A DNA stretch of 64,000 bases, taken from Metallyticus violacea (Eukaryota > Arthropoda > Insecta > Mantodea > Metallyticidae). Below, piece after piece: positions 36,644-49,210 of the stretch. How positions within the stretch are numbered: the stretch's first letter is position 1; each line of letters starts with the position of its first letter. The stretch covers positions 157,601,501-157,665,500 of the forward strand of contig CM060833.1 of the NCBI GenBank assembly GCA_030762175.1. Reading direction: 5' to 3'. The position numbers and the translations under genes were made by a program. Below the pieces are notes generated by a model. It was not told where the DNA came from. It made no database searches and saw only the letters and a list, made by a program, of their open reading frames with translations.

Positions 36644-37549
36644 GAAAACAGGTGGAGTTACATTGCATCTCTAATATATTTGCAGTTCTATATTCAACTA
36701 ACAAACAAACCTGAGAGCTGTTGGTCACTTTCTTGATCTTGTAGTTTTGTACGATTCCTTCCGCAAGATTTGACGTGCATGGTTTTCGTTTCTTTGCTTA
36801 TTTATTGTAGAGATTCACATATTTCAGGCGTTTCTTTCTAAACCTGTCCACAAAGTTCCACCTAACCGGTGACATGCTGTGAAGTGGAAAGATAAGACAA
36901 CCGCCATTTCTTAGGGTACACCTTAGCCTTTGGATAAGTCCATCTATACCCTGCGATTCATTTGCGATCTTTGACCGGGGTTATGCGCCTGACACACACG
37001 CTCATGTTTACGTAATGCACTCAGTGTCCCTGGCAATGTGCTCGACCTTGGTTGGGGCCGTTCCGATCTGCCGACCCTGTTAAAATACCTTTCTCTGCAT
37101 CCGGAGCCCTATCCGACCTATTTGCCCTTCTTGTTTCCGTCTTTCATATTCTTTCTTATTCCCATATATAACGCCCATTTCATAATGACATAAGATAAAG
37201 CTTGCTAAGAAACTTGAGCATGGGACCAAATTTTGAAAATGCTACAATGTTTAGATTTATTTTTTGCAAAAAAGCAACATTACAATCCCACTGTCCCAGT
37301 GATCAAATGAACAAAAACCTGGTATACTTTCAATTTATTTTGTCTTGGCATGTTAACATAGGGGTGGGATGGAAGAGAGACTTTATAGCTTGCAGGTTAC
37401 ACACACTTAAGATAAATGTTCTGAAATTTAATACTTTATTTAAAATACATCAGGTTGTGATAAGTCACATTTCATCACACGAAAAGAATTGCTGTGAATT
37501 ACAAGACTGCTATATATGTATAGGTGCTTATTTTCTGTTGCGTAATCTA
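36642..37549. other. Unassigned stretch before the LINE
   Basis: Open frame 37202-37705 (+) spans the LINE boundary; its first ~115 codons look unrelated to any family. 36840-37180 is richer in C and has no recognised element. Confidence 0.35.
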
Positions 37550-38880
37550 AATTTTCAAGGCTACAAAGACTTTATGTGCACAACTGGGGCTTTTAAAAGT
37601 ACCCCAACTGTTGGATTAGAGAGACTGTTTGGTCTAACACGGTTGAATAAATTCTTCAAAGCGGAAGCAACAAGAATTAAAGATTTGAGAGATGAAAGTT
37701 ACATTTAGTTCTTGAGTAGTGGAAGCATTTGGGTTTACAAGACCAAGTTTTGTTTAAACTATTAAAACTTATAAGAATATCTACATCTGCAGCACGGTTT
37801 GATAATGTGGTTAACTTCCAGCATTATTGCAGTCTATAGATTAGTACACGCAGAAGAATGGAGGAATGGTTATTGTCATGGATATACCAAAATATTGGAG
37901 GTCTAGGACATTTCAGAACTGCAGATGAGACCAGATCTCGTGATTACCCAGTTCTGTTTTCAAGGAAAATCTTGGATTTCGATCAGATTGGCAGGAAAGA
38001 TCCAAGCCAAAGAATGTCCATGGACAACTAATATGGTCCACTGATGCCTGACGGATGCTCAGTCAAGCAGGAGCCGAAATCTTCGGCGAAACCCCCCAAA
38101 ACCTACATTAGTATAAATCTTGGGAAACACTGCACTGTGTTTCAGGCAGAGATCTTGGCCCGCCTGACCTGTACTCAAAAAGCAAGAGAGAACAGCTACC
38201 GTGGTAAATATATTCTGATCCTCTCTTCGAGCACTTGGTTCTCCCAAGTTGGTTTGGAACTGTTTTCAAACACTGATGGTCCTGGGGGACAGCAACTCTG
38301 TTGAACTGAGGTGAGTGCCAGGCCATCGAGGTGTCGCTGGAAATGAAAACAACACATAAACTGGCAAGAAGGGAGCATGAAATTCCTATATAGTACCTGA
38401 ACCAGCTCTACTGGGTTAGTAAATTCGCGGCAAGAACCGAAATCAGGTCGTGTTGAGAACAACACAAGACACAATCGTTCAATTATCCCGGACAAACTCT
38501 TGGAAAAAGCATTGTCAACGGACCTAATGCTACACTTACTAAAACATTCCTGAAGCTGGAAGGGAAAAAGTTAAGATGGGTGGCGAGATTGATTACTTGA
38601 CATGGCCATTTCAGGAAGCATCTCCAGAAAATGGGACTCTTTCAGGGAGAGCCCAAATGTAGACTTTGCAATCTATTTCATAGGACTGCGAAGCACATAC
38701 TGCTTGAGTGTGAGGCTCTGGAGACAAGGAGGTACCAACTCTTCGGTCCACAACCATACATATATATATGGGTGATATCCTCACAGATTATAAACTCGAA
38801 CTAGTATAAGGGTATGGGGTGGCACAAAAAGCCTATGGCTCAAGTGCGGGAGTCAGAAAACTCTTAACTCCCCTTTGCTG
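37550..38880 (+). pseudogene. LINE (RNase H-carrying clade) 3' portion
   Basis: Non-LTR retrotransposon ORF2 remnant. In order: end of the reverse transcriptase (CTTGAFKSTPTVGLERLFGL, about 37585-37650, then FFKAEATRIKDLRD); a diverged linker; an RNase H-like domain, whose start WSTDA then stop (about 38034-38050) stands where W-TDGS is usual, followed by SINLGKHCTVFQAEILA (38110-38160) and YILILSS (38208-38228) and, in another frame, VPGHRGVAGNE (about 38313-38345); and a C-terminal Cys/His block GLFQGEPKCRLCNLFHRTA with HILLECEALETRR (about 38635-38730). The RNase H domain suggests the I, LOA, R1 or similar clade. Stop codons and shifts are frequent; 5' truncated. Confidence 0.78.
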
Positions 38881-39433
38881 CTGCTATTTTCTATTGTAAA
38901 CATGTGTTTCTTTATTATTGTGTACTTTACCCCCCCCTTTTTTTCCTAATTTTTTTGCACATCAGAAGTCGTTGAAAGTTTGTTTTATTTGCAATGTTTG
39001 TCATTACAGCAACACATATAACCATTTAATAACTTACACCAAATACAAACCCCAAGTACTTAATTTTTTCCTCAATCTTTCTCTTTATTTGCCACAAAAA
39101 AAAAAAAAACCGCTTAAACCGAGAAAAAAATATCGTCAAGCTTCTTCTTCGTAAGAAATTGATAACTTCCGGTCTCTGAACACACCTTCAAGAAGTTTAA
39201 CTGCATTTCTTCCCTTTCAAAAATCTTTCAAAGCATTTACACAACGAGCTTCTCGTTAAAATAAGCAAATAAAATTCACTTTAAACAAAACGGCACAGTG
39301 GACTGTTTCTCAACTCGTTCGCTAGTTTTGTACACAATCTAGGAACTCTATGACTGTCAGTAGGTCTGTCTCGAACTGCAGCTGTGACTTAATCGTCATC
39401 GTCAAATCCTTTTTTTTACAGGGACGAAATTAA
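38881..39433. other. Unassigned stretch
   Basis: C/T-rich and A-rich runs only (38931-38950, 39097-39110). Confidence 0.4.
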
Positions 39434-39779
39434 AAATTGTAACATATAACAGTTACCCCGATCCATCCCCACTGAGGTATAATTATGTACCTTTATATAA
39501 GCCCAATCATCATATTTTGACATTGTAATTAGTAATATAAAGATTATGTATATTTGTGTGTCATAAGCTTTAACTTCAATGAAAGAATTGTATAAAAGAG
39601 AAACCCTCCGTTAGCGGTAGCTTGAACAAGGAAGAGGGCCAAAGGAAGAGAGACAAGTGTGAACTGCCATTGCAAGGTTAATAAACTTGAAGGACTTTTA
39701 AGCTCGTTAAGGTCTGTGAACCGACAGACGTTCTACTGTTAGCCTTTAAACTATCCAACGCAACAAAATGTTTTAAACT
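39434..39779 (+). mobile_element. Candidate solo LTR, 338 bp
   Basis: 39438-39775 starts TGTAACATATAAC and ends CAACGCAACA, fitting TG...CA termini. It is flanked by AAAT at 39434-39437 and 39776-39779, the 4-bp duplication typical of many Ty3/Gypsy-type insertions. Inside are TATAAAA (39591-39597) and AATAAA (39680-39685) about 85 bp downstream, the usual U3-R-U5 order. No coding region adjoins either side, so it would be a recombined solo LTR. Four-base flanking matches can be chance in AT-rich DNA. Confidence 0.55.
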
Positions 39780-41974
39780 TTCAAAAATAGAGAATTACAA
39801 GTGGGGCAGGTGAATTTAAACCAACCAATGGAAAAGGTATGTTTGAACTTTTAAAGGCGCGAAGTTTGCGCATACCTGTGTAACCCCGTAGCAATCATTA
39901 AATCTACGCGTATTTGATTTGAATGTAATATATAACGCAGCGTATGCTCGGCTGGAGAAGGATTTCGCAGAAACCTCGTTGCTGAGGTACGCAGTTATAA
40001 GATCTACACGTGGCTTGAAATAAGCAATTCCTTAGTTCTCAGTACGCATTACTCAGTTTGAAGTTTAACATGCGGCGAGACAAAGGCAGTCTAGCCTCGG
40101 TGAAACGCAACTGAGTTCTCAAAAGCAGACAACATGTTCTTACATCGGAAGCGGACACGCAGTTCTGATACATCAGTTAAGCAGTTTTCAGTTTCACGCG
40201 CAGCGGCTCTCATTTATAAGTTTCACACGCGGTAACGAAGTTTATACTCGGCGTAGCTAAATCTATCGTACGCAAAATACCAGAGGATGCGAAAGATCTT
40301 GACATAATAAAGTATCAATATGTATATTAAGTCGCATCGCGTGCTCATTTATACTATTGAAATCCTCCCCCAGTCCCGTTGAGTACGAATCAACAAAATA
40401 GCATAATTCATCCTCAGAAACTGCTGTCATTGAAGCGTGGGCAACAATACTGAAACGATCAATAATAAATAGCAAATCCACTTCAAAATTTGTGCCCGAC
40501 CTGGGACATATAGCCGTAGCCTATTACACTGCTTCATACTTAGGCTCTAGTTGTTGGGGCTGACACTAAACTACTTCAAACATTTGAGCTATAGAGTGGG
40601 TGAGCAAGAATAGTCCAAAGAAGTGAATGTATCTGCTCGAATTTCTTCTTCTTCTTCTTGTTAATGTTTCACCACAAAGTAATGCATATTTAAGATTATC
40701 CTCAGAGCCCCAAAAACGTAGCAATGAGGGTATTCCTGAACTTTTAGAGAGAATAACATTGAAGCTCTTACTTAATGAAATATAGTTTATCTTTGAATGC
40801 ATTTATAAAAAAAAAAAAAAACACTTATCTTTACAATGAAAATGTAATGTTTTGATTTTAAAAAGAGATTTTGTTTATATTTGAATTTAAAAATTACTTA
40901 AATATTTTCAATTATTTGTTTCTTGTTTAATAAGAATGATAGATATGCACATTTCTTCTTTTTTCAAGCATTTCATGGATTGTTATGCTTTATCTTCTGG
41001 TATTACGAGAATAATACTGGACGTGAAATTGCAAGGTTCAGCCTCGTAACTCTGCTCGTAGTTGTATTGACACTTCTATCAACTTAAACAGCGAGTTTAG
41101 GACGTAATGTCCTGAATAAGGACATGGACAAGATCATCATTGAAAGTGTGAGGTCGTCGATTTTCTTAGGATGATGACAAATCATTTCGCACGCCCGATA
41201 ATGCTTTTATTCCACACCAGATTTCTCAACTGCCTCTGAAAGTTGACGATCGTCTCATTTTCCACCAAAAGAAATTCAGTTACTGTTCTTTTTTACTGTA
41301 CACATTACAAATACATCCGTTTTGAAAGCTCACCTAGCGGAAGAAAATTAAATTAAAATAGCGTGCGAACGTTCAAACATACTATACTAAATATTTCGCG
41401 ATGAAGACAACGAAACTGTAAAAGACAGAAATAGAGACGAAAAGTGTGCTGCTCACAGACTTTCCCGAATACTAAAACCTTTACGACTCGACGTTTGTGC
41501 TCTTTAAAATGTAAATGCCCTCAGTTTATTTTGGGGCTCTCTTGTTTCTGTAGCATGAACTCTGTACAGCTAATGAAACTTAAGTCACGGTTTAAATCAA
41601 CGAAATAGCGTGAATCCGAGAAGCTGCGGCGTGAGGTTAAGACTGTCTCGTGGTCGTAAAGGCGTATATTGCTGCATGTTAAACTTTTATGTTTCCTTGG
41701 CTATTTACATCGAAGTCTATTCGTCCCCAACCAAACAAGGCAACGGTCCTGTCCAGTGTGTTTGTTACACCAGCAAAGCGCTCTAGAAAGCAAACTTTGC
41801 AGGTTAACGAATTATTAACTTACTTTATCATAACCACAGGGCACCTTTTTAAAATTTTCCCCATTCTTTCGTGCTCTGAATAAACGATATGAACAACTTC
41901 TAATTACAACAGGTCATTAGCAAATGTAGTAAGTGATGTTTAAGCTTTTGTTGTTGCAACAATGCTTTGCTAGT
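39780..41974. other. Long stretch without a supported gene
   Basis: 39880-40260 is less AT-rich with many CGC/GCG triplets. The - strand frame 40263-40481 (SEDELCYFVDSYSTGLGEDFNS) has gene-like composition but no recognised family. A TTC repeat lies at 40644-40659. Nothing else is supported. Confidence 0.35.
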
Positions 41975-43255
41975 TACGAGAGTAGGTCCATAAGTTTCCG
42001 CCCCTAACCATTTACTAGGTATGATAAAGACAGAAACTATATTTCAATTTTCAATATAGTTCCATTTATTGCAATACACTTCTCACATTTTTGAATTAAA
42101 ATTTCAATCCGTCCCCTGTCCCCCAAAATAGTCAAAGTCTTGTCTGCAAAATGGGCATAAACAGCATCCAGCACTTCTTCTTCACATTTGAATTGCCTTC
42201 CTCGAAGGTCCTTCTTGAGCTTTGAGAAAAAGAAACAGTCACTAGGAGCTAGTTCTGGGCTATACGGTGGATAGTCGATCTCCTCGAAGCCACATTTCTT
42301 CACAGTTTCCTTTGCAACTACAGCTGTGTGCTCAGGCGCGTTGTCGTAAAGAAGGCGCACATCACCACTCAGCTTTCCTCGCCTTTTCTCTTTGATGGAA
42401 GCACGTTGTCTGTGCAGTAGGCCAGCACAGTACTCTCCATTTACTGTGGTGTTCCTCTCCTGGAAGTCAATGAAGAGTATTCCTTCACAGTCCCAAAAGA
42501 TTATGGCCATAATCTTCTTGGTTGACTGATTGACCTTAGCCTTTAGAGGCGGTGCTTAGTCACGTTTACGCCACTCCATTGATTCTCTTTTGGATAAGGG
42601 ATCATAGTAGAGGACCATAATTTCATCTGCTGTAACAATGGTTGGCAGAATTTCTTTGGCAGAGCTCCAAAAATGCCTGACAACAGATAACTCGTTGCTG
42701 GTTTTGGGCCGAGGAAACAAGTCTAGGCACCCATCTTGCACTAACCTTATTCATGTTTAAATGTTCATGAATAATTCGAAGGACTGTTGTTTTAGAAAGG
42801 CCCAACCTTGCTGCAATTTCTGTAACTTTGAGCCGCCGGTCTTCCATAATTTCTCCTTCCACAAGAGCGATGTTTTCAGGAGTGAGCACCTCCAAGGGCC
42901 GACCAGCACGCCTTTCGTCTTCAATGCTTTCTCGACCCTATCGAAAAATTTTCGCCCATTCTTTTAGGTAGAATATGAGGGGATATTTCCCCATGTACTC
43001 CTCCCAATCGCTGTTTAATTTCATTTAGAGTATGTCCTTCTTTAGTGAAAAACTTAATAACAGCTCGAAACTCCGTTTTGAACTTGGCACAATCTTCTGC
43101 ATATAGACTTCTTTATGCAACTATATCTGAACAACTGAACACAGCGGAACGGAAATTACAGCTGTAATTAATTACTTAATAAGATCACCAGAAAAGGTTT
43201 TTGTGAAGCTGCTAATCCTTATCGGAGGCCGGAAACTTATGGACCTACCCTCATA
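41975..43255 (-). mobile_element. Mariner copy D (full length, 1281 bp)
   Basis: Left terminal repeat TACGAGAGTAGGTCCATAAG, right repeat with CGGAAACTTATGGACCTACC ending TCATA. Good agreement with copy A across the whole length; the two share orientation. Confidence 0.93.
42037..43090 (-). pseudogene. Mariner transposase, copy D
   Basis: Minus-strand reading: VIKFFTKEG and NEIKQRLGGVHG (about 43070-42990), helix-turn-helix LKVTEIAARLGLSKTTVLRII in frame 42623-42895, first catalytic region VTADEIMVLYYDP (Gly of the usual TGDE changed to Ala), then RESMEWRK. The frame 42037-42510 is open for 157 codons and holds both later catalytic residues, YDNAPEHT and PYSPELAPSD, with exactly 34 residues between the two Asp, and ends KCIAINGTI. 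At least three frameshifts upstream and a 12-bp-class deletion near 42655 (loss of the segment around the Met-Ala-Thr-Arg-Glu seen in copy A) make it non-functional. Confidence 0.88.
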
Positions 43256-43378
43256 AGTGTGTTTACACATATTGTGATACGAACAGGCAGGCGGATGACC
43301 TTAATTACACGAATTTACAAAATTCTGATAAGTTAATTGCTTGGTATTTCTCTTTATGTTTCAAATTTTCTGTCCCTT

Positions 43379-43563
43379 TCAATTTTCTTCGTTAATTAAT
43401 GCTTCTGGAATGCTTACACATATTTTCTCCCATGGATAATCCAAGTTAGCAAATATACTCAAAACGTACGAGTAAATATCTAGTTCTTCAACGTCATTTG
43501 CTTTCCTACAGTAGAAAAATTCAAAACTCTGGTCTTCTATAACCCTTTCAATATAAGAACTAA
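43379..43563 (-). CDS. Possible terminal exon of an unknown gene
   Basis: On the - strand, TTTGCTTGTATTTTAG (about 43580 to 43564) is a strong pyrimidine-tract plus AG acceptor. It leads into an open frame (SYIERVIEDQSFEFFYCR..., then NLDYPWEKICVSIPEALI) of about 61 codons ending in TGA at 43379-43381. Composition is protein-like with balanced charged and aromatic residues. No family recognised, no AATAAA close downstream before mariner D begins at 43255, which might sit in its 3' untranslated region. Could also be chance or an old element. Confidence 0.3.
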
Positions 43564-43581
43564 AATACAAGCAAACCACAT

Positions 43582-44355
43582 TGTTGTACTGTGCGCTAGA
43601 TCCGCCCCGCCAGGTGCATCATGCGAGTAAACAAGGCTGGAAAATAATTGGATCGGCAGATTTATGTAAAAGAGCGATGAAATAATAAACATTATTGTTA
43701 TTGCTGCATACCCTACAAATTATATATTACAGAATAATCTTGCAATCATTGTTGGATTGTTAGGATTGTTCTTATTTCGACGCTTAAGTCCTGCTCAAGG
43801 GTTGGCCGTTTGTGCCTAAGTCCCTAGCGGAGGCATCTGCGGGAGGAAGGGGTGAATGGAAGCACACTTCGGGTGGCCAGCATTCACGGATGTAGGAGGA
43901 GGCTTTAATATTGTTTCGGGAAAGAACCCGACGCCGACAGTGCCCTCTAAAAGAAGTTCGAGCCCCTCAGAAGAGCCGCTTACTACCTGACGACAGGGTA
44001 GAAACATTTATAAAGCGCAAGCCGCCGTCAAACCGCACCAGCCCAACCCTGACAACAGAACGAATGGAAGAAAGGAAATGGGAAAGCGGAGAATTCGTGG
44101 AATATAAATATCCCTCCAAGCATTCCTAAGTGAACCTCCCAAATGCAACGCCTGAGCCTCGGCTACAAATTCATGTTAGTTTGCCTTACTGTCAGGCAGC
44201 AGACTTCTAAACCTACAGTATTACGGTAGATCTTCATTTCGGAATCAACACTCACATTTATCGAAAAGACATTTAAATGGCGTCAAAATTGGTCCATCTT
44301 CCACATCTTATCTTGCTCCTCGAATGCGTGATGTTTAGTTTGCTACAGGTTCATC
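43582..44355. other. Unassigned stretch
   Basis: 43790-44170 is GC-richer and open on both strands for 60-70 codons without a recognised family. Confidence 0.35.
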
Positions 44356-44357
44356 TG

Positions 44358-44751
<394 letters not shown>

Positions 44752-45489
44752 GATATATGTTTTATTGTTTTTGGTTACGAGGTTTCTATGTTTTCAAGGG
44801 TGTGGAAAACATTTTGCGTCTTATTTCAAAAGCTGTATTTAACTGCACATTGATCTTAACCGGTGTACATTTCTTGTTTTGTGAAAAGAGCTGAACGTCG
44901 CGAGAATCACTCAATGTTTATGCTATGTAAAATCTTGTTTAATGTGTGTGAAAACCTGATACTCTTTGCTTCTAATGGCTGTTGTTTGTCCTAGATCTGA
45001 CTTGGGATTTTTATTTTTCTTTCTCATTGTTCATTGATCAATCAGTTTGAATGCAATATAGCTCTATCTAGATTGCAAAGCACAGAGAATAAATAATATA
45101 GCAAATCTCCAAAGATCAGCAATGGGTAAGTCAGCAGATTGCTCTGAGTGTATCCGGTACACAGGATGAGGTGCAACTTCCGCTAGAATCTCAAGGACAG
45201 GAGCAGGCAAGTGCTATCACGTGAAGTAAGGCGCCCCCGCAAACCTGTGCAGAGTGACTATAACGATGTGCCCATACTATTCATTACCTCTTTAGATTAT
45301 TCGGAACATACAATATAGGTTCGGGGTGCCTTTAACATGCACCCCCACTTTTGGCCCTTCCATCTCAAGGATAAAACGGAAATTATTGCGGTCTCGATTA
45401 CAAAAAATATTAGTAGCATTTCAGAATTCATTTTATTACAGGTAAAAATTTAATATAAAGTTGGGCATTTGATTATTATGAGGCCCGTC
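44752..45489. other. Unassigned stretch
   Basis: No gene or known repeat recognised. Confidence 0.4.
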
Positions 45490-45718
45490 TTTTTTTTTTT
45501 TTTTTATGGTGAAAGGGTTGGTGAAATATTGGGAAAGGGTATTTACGGAAAGAAACATTCCAGACCTAAGTTTAGGATATTTCCCAGCAATTGCCATTTA
45601 TGACTGAGGAAAACCTGGAAAAAACCTCAGTCAGGGAGGACGGTCCTTGCGGGATTCGAACCCCAGACATACAGCTCACGAGTCCGCGCCATAACGACCT
45701 CGGCCACCCGTGGCGGTT
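45490..45718 (-). mobile_element. SINE-A copy 9, tail region deleted
   Basis: Minus copy with intact head (45718 down) and body. The T run (45490-45505) joins directly to GGTGAAAGGG, so about 60 bp including the GGGCGTTAAACACT tail motif are missing. Confidence 0.88.
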
Positions 45719-45729
45719 GCGAGGCTGGT

Positions 45730-46640
45730 CTGAGAAGTTTTTGGTTTCGATTTAGATGGGTCATGCAATTGGCGGGATGCTTGTTTCTTGCATTGATACA
45801 TATGTCTTAACCATTCATTTGAAATAATTTCTATCCTTGAGAGTTGCTTATTCCTTAGGGCCTTATACACTAACACCCTGGTTATTGGTGTATAAGAATC
45901 CTGTTTAACGAATCCCATTCCTTCACCTACTCTTTTCATCCTCTTTTCAATATCTGACAATTCTATACCATTTCTTAAGTACCTTTCCCAAGTATTTTAC
46001 ACCCATAACCAGTTTTGTCTTACCTTTTCTGTGTAGTTTCCTAGTTCCCTTATGTGTTCATCTGATTTTAAATTTAAAATTCTTCTGCCGCTTATTATAT
46101 TTGGTAAATTTTCCCACTTTTGTAACAGGAACTGTTCTCTCCAAAACTAGGTTTGCTTACTTTCTGTATACAATGCCAATTACTATTTGCTTCTTCACAC
46201 AAGGAACATATCCCCTTAGTGTATCCATTTTTAATCCACTTAAATATTTACTTCTGTTATAAACCATGCCAATCCTTCACTTCCTGCCTTATCACAAATT
46301 TGAATATAGCTTTCTCTTTCCCACACATTTTTTAATGTACTATGTAATTTAAGATTTGTCCATCTTTCCTATTTTTCAATATCCTCAATTCTTATTATTA
46401 CCTCTTTCCAAAATCCTTTCCCCAATCTTTCTCCCTGTTGATCCCATGCCCGCTTCTTGTAGAATATTTTGGATTTTAGATAACCAAGTTTTTTGATTTT
46501 CCTTGTGTTGCCAAATACTTATTGATGATGTTCTCCTATTATAATCTCCCTATTCTATACCAGTATTTCAATACTCTTTCTATTATAGCCCAATCTTACT
46601 AGTTCCACTAGGGCAACCTTGTTAGGTGAAGATCTAGGTA
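45730..46640 (-). pseudogene. Retroelement-like remnant with Cys/His block
   Basis: Minus-strand frames hold protein-like pieces in order: RWTNLKLHSTLKNVWERESY and SEGLAWFITEV (about 46360-46250), a Cys-rich ICSLCEEANSNWHCIQK (about 46215-46160), then WREQFLLQKWENLPNI and HIRELGNYTEKVRQNWLWV (about 46150-46010), and in the same frame after one stop WERYLRNGIELSDIEKRMKR running on to about 45730. The C-x2-C-x7-H layout with Trp-rich flanks resembles the C-terminal tails of some LINE ORF2 proteins. I cannot name the clade and the reverse transcriptase itself is not visible. Confidence 0.42.
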
Positions 46641-46849
46641 AGCCGACGACATTTCTACAAAATAACCTTTATAATGTTTATCCCTTTACAGTTTGAAATA
46701 ATATTAAGACACACTTTCAAATAATTTACTAAATGTACCTTTCTAAAGCACATGTTATGGGTATTTCATAAAAATGCATAAAACTTAATATTATAAGTGA
46801 TAAGAGTATTTGTTAATGAGACTTGAAGCCAAAGGAAATCCAAACCAAA

Positions 46850-47660
46850 TTTATAAATTTTATGGGGGCACTTCAATCATTAAAAATGGGCTGCTGAAGA
46901 TGATACAAAACAAGGATGTCCAATAAATGCAAATAATAACAGAATTCATTGAAAAAATACATGATTCGGTGTGGGGTGACCTGCCATTTAAAGTGCTCCA
47001 AGTAACTGAGACTATATGCATTTCAAAAGAACTTGTAGGCTATATTTTATATGGGTAATTGCGCATGAGACAGCTTTGCGTCTGCTAACATCAGATTAGA
47101 TTTAAAATATACATAATTAGGTATGAAAACATCGCAACATGATAAATAGCAATAGAACTGATAACTTTAGATGAGAGGGAACCAAATACAAATTGCAATC
47201 AAAACAGTAAAACAGAAATTCGGTTGTGCAGAAGGCTGCTATTCGAGTTATTTTTAAATATATATAACGTATGAATCTGCTTGCAAAATATTTTTTTTTA
47301 ATCAAGACAATGCATCAACTCATAAAAGTACTTTAGCACTGGGAAATTTGAGAGATTTGAAGTATGAATAATATCGCATCCATCCTACTACCCAGATTTA
47401 GCCCCTTTCTGACTTATCTGATTCCAAAGATCAAACCCTTCCTCGCTGGTCAGCATGTTTCATGAAATCAAGAGAGGAGTATTTTGCAAGTCTTCCGGAA
47501 AATCCCTTAAAAACAGGATAACGCATTGAAGCATCGCCGGAATAAATATAGTATTTACCGTAAGGGAGATTATGTTGAAAAGGTTTACATTAAAAACTCG
47601 TTCCTGTGATTTGTTAGGCCGAGAACATTTTAGATCACTATCCACCGAGTTAACTACTGT
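46850..47660 (+). pseudogene. Old mariner transposase of a second lineage
   Basis: Plus-strand pieces in mariner order: KWAAEDDTKQGCP (about 46887-46925), the helix-turn-helix KIHDSVWGDLPFKVLQV then ISKELVGYILYG (about 46950-47055), a gap where the first catalytic block should be, NQDNASTHKSTLALGNLRDL with the second Asp (about 47300-47365), CYYPDLAP (about 47388), and the C-terminal WNKCIE-equivalent and RSCDLLGRE near 47600-47635. It is unlike copies A-E in sequence and far more decayed, so an older invasion. Confidence 0.65.
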
Positions 47661-48222
47661 GCGCCCGCTGTTACCCTAGAAATAGCTTACGAAAGCGTTG
47701 ACCAAATCAAGCGCTGTTTTGTAGCAGCGCGTAGGCATTGCAGTAAACCATCCACTCAGAGGCTGCGGAATATCTGGTTATAGTTCAGTTTATGCTAAAT
47801 TGTTAATAAGTAGAGGAAATTAGGCTGGGTTTGAAGACTGTCTTCAATGATATTAAGCATATACAAAGAAACATAGCCCCAATGTAATTTTGCGTTATAT
47901 TTATAGAACGTTAAATAAGTGCTGCTAATGGCTCAAATATATCTATAATAGTTTAATATATACAATATCTCACCCATATTTTGACCAGTAATGGTGCTAT
48001 TTGATATCTGGCACATCTTAATGTTTAAAATAAACGAAATATCTGCTGAAATAACTGAGAGCTGCTAATTCGAAGAGAAAATTTTCGATTGATATCTCCA
48101 ATTCGATTTCTTTCTGTTCTCTTGCTTCTGTTACCATTGCAGACTAAATTAACAATTCGGGATGAGGCCGGAAATTACAAAGGAACCGAGTTTTTCTCAC
48201 ATGACTGCTTCAAAATGAATTA
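47661..48222. other. Unassigned stretch
   Basis: No gene or repeat recognised. Confidence 0.4.
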
Positions 48223-48402
48223 AAAGTGTTTAACGTTCGTTTTCAATACAGAGACACCACAAGCGGTGAACACTGATGATGCATGAGATGAAATGATATA
48301 TTGGGAAAAGATTTTTTTTAAGGAAGGAAACTTTCCAGGCCTAAGTTTAGGGTACCTACCCGGCGTTTGCCCGTTATGAGCTTCAACGACCTCGGCCACC
48401 CG
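48223..48402 (-). mobile_element. SINE-A copy 10, internal deletion
   Basis: Tail end (AAGTGTTTAACGTTCG) and outer head (TTCAACGACCTCGGCCACCCG) are kept; the B-box and neighbouring body between GCCCGTTATGAG and CTTCAACG are gone. Confidence 0.85.
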
Positions 48403-48914
48403 TTCCTTCAAGAAACACAGCAAAATATCAGTAGTGCTATTATCAGCACGTTCCGTCATACCGCCACTCTACCATACGCAGCTATCGGTCTGTTGCTCTT
48501 ACACTGCATGCAAGTAACAATGAGCACTGTTGCACACAGAACATTAATTGCTGACCATGGTGAAGACAAAGCTCTTTTGAATATTTTTGTTTTTATTCGG
48601 ATAATTCGTGTTTGTAGAAATGTTATTTTTAAACCCCTAATATCAGAGTTGTCAAATAAGTAATTTTGGTTTGAAATGTCCTGAATTAATCCCTAATTAA
48701 TTGCCTACAGAGTGCTATTTTTTAATGTTATTTCCTTACATTTAAACTGAAGTAAACCAAATCCTAAAAGGAAGACAGCGCGTGAGAGAAAGATAAATAA
48801 TATGCATTCTATTAGTAATTGGATGCCCTTCATAATATGGTAATATTTAATTTAACTGTTGTTTGGCTTAATATTTTCAACAAACAAAATACATTAAACA
48901 TTTCGTAAGAGGTA
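48403..48914. other. Unassigned stretch
   Basis: A 98-codon frame (48367-48660 +) begins inside the SINE, so it is not credible. Nothing else seen. Confidence 0.4.
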
Positions 48915-49210
48915 GATTTTTTTTATTTATTTATTTAAGGAAGCTTTTTAACGTCTCAGGTCTACAGCGTTCCATTCAATTCAGAACGTGAAACGGCCGA
49001 TAAATTTTGCTCAGAGGTCTCTTCTTTCAGGCTTGAGGTTCCTTTTCGTGCCGTAAATGTATGATACGGGACCTACGGCTTTACTTCCCTTCCGAAGGAA
49101 GCCATATTTAGACTTTTTACGCCCGAAAAAGCCCATCGATCATGGCCGGGTTTGAACCCGCGATATTGGGTTTAGGAGACAAATAACGGTTACCGCTACA
49201 CTGACTCGGT
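48915..49210 (-). mobile_element. SINE-B copy 10
   Basis: Minus copy with (ATTT)n tail at 48924-48940 and head ending about 49205. The A-box side is diverged (TACCGCTACACTGACTCGG). Confidence 0.9.

Noticed and set aside
40263..40481. 72-codon frame on - with gene-like composition
   Set aside because: No family, no clear splice sites, no conservation data; left as unassigned.
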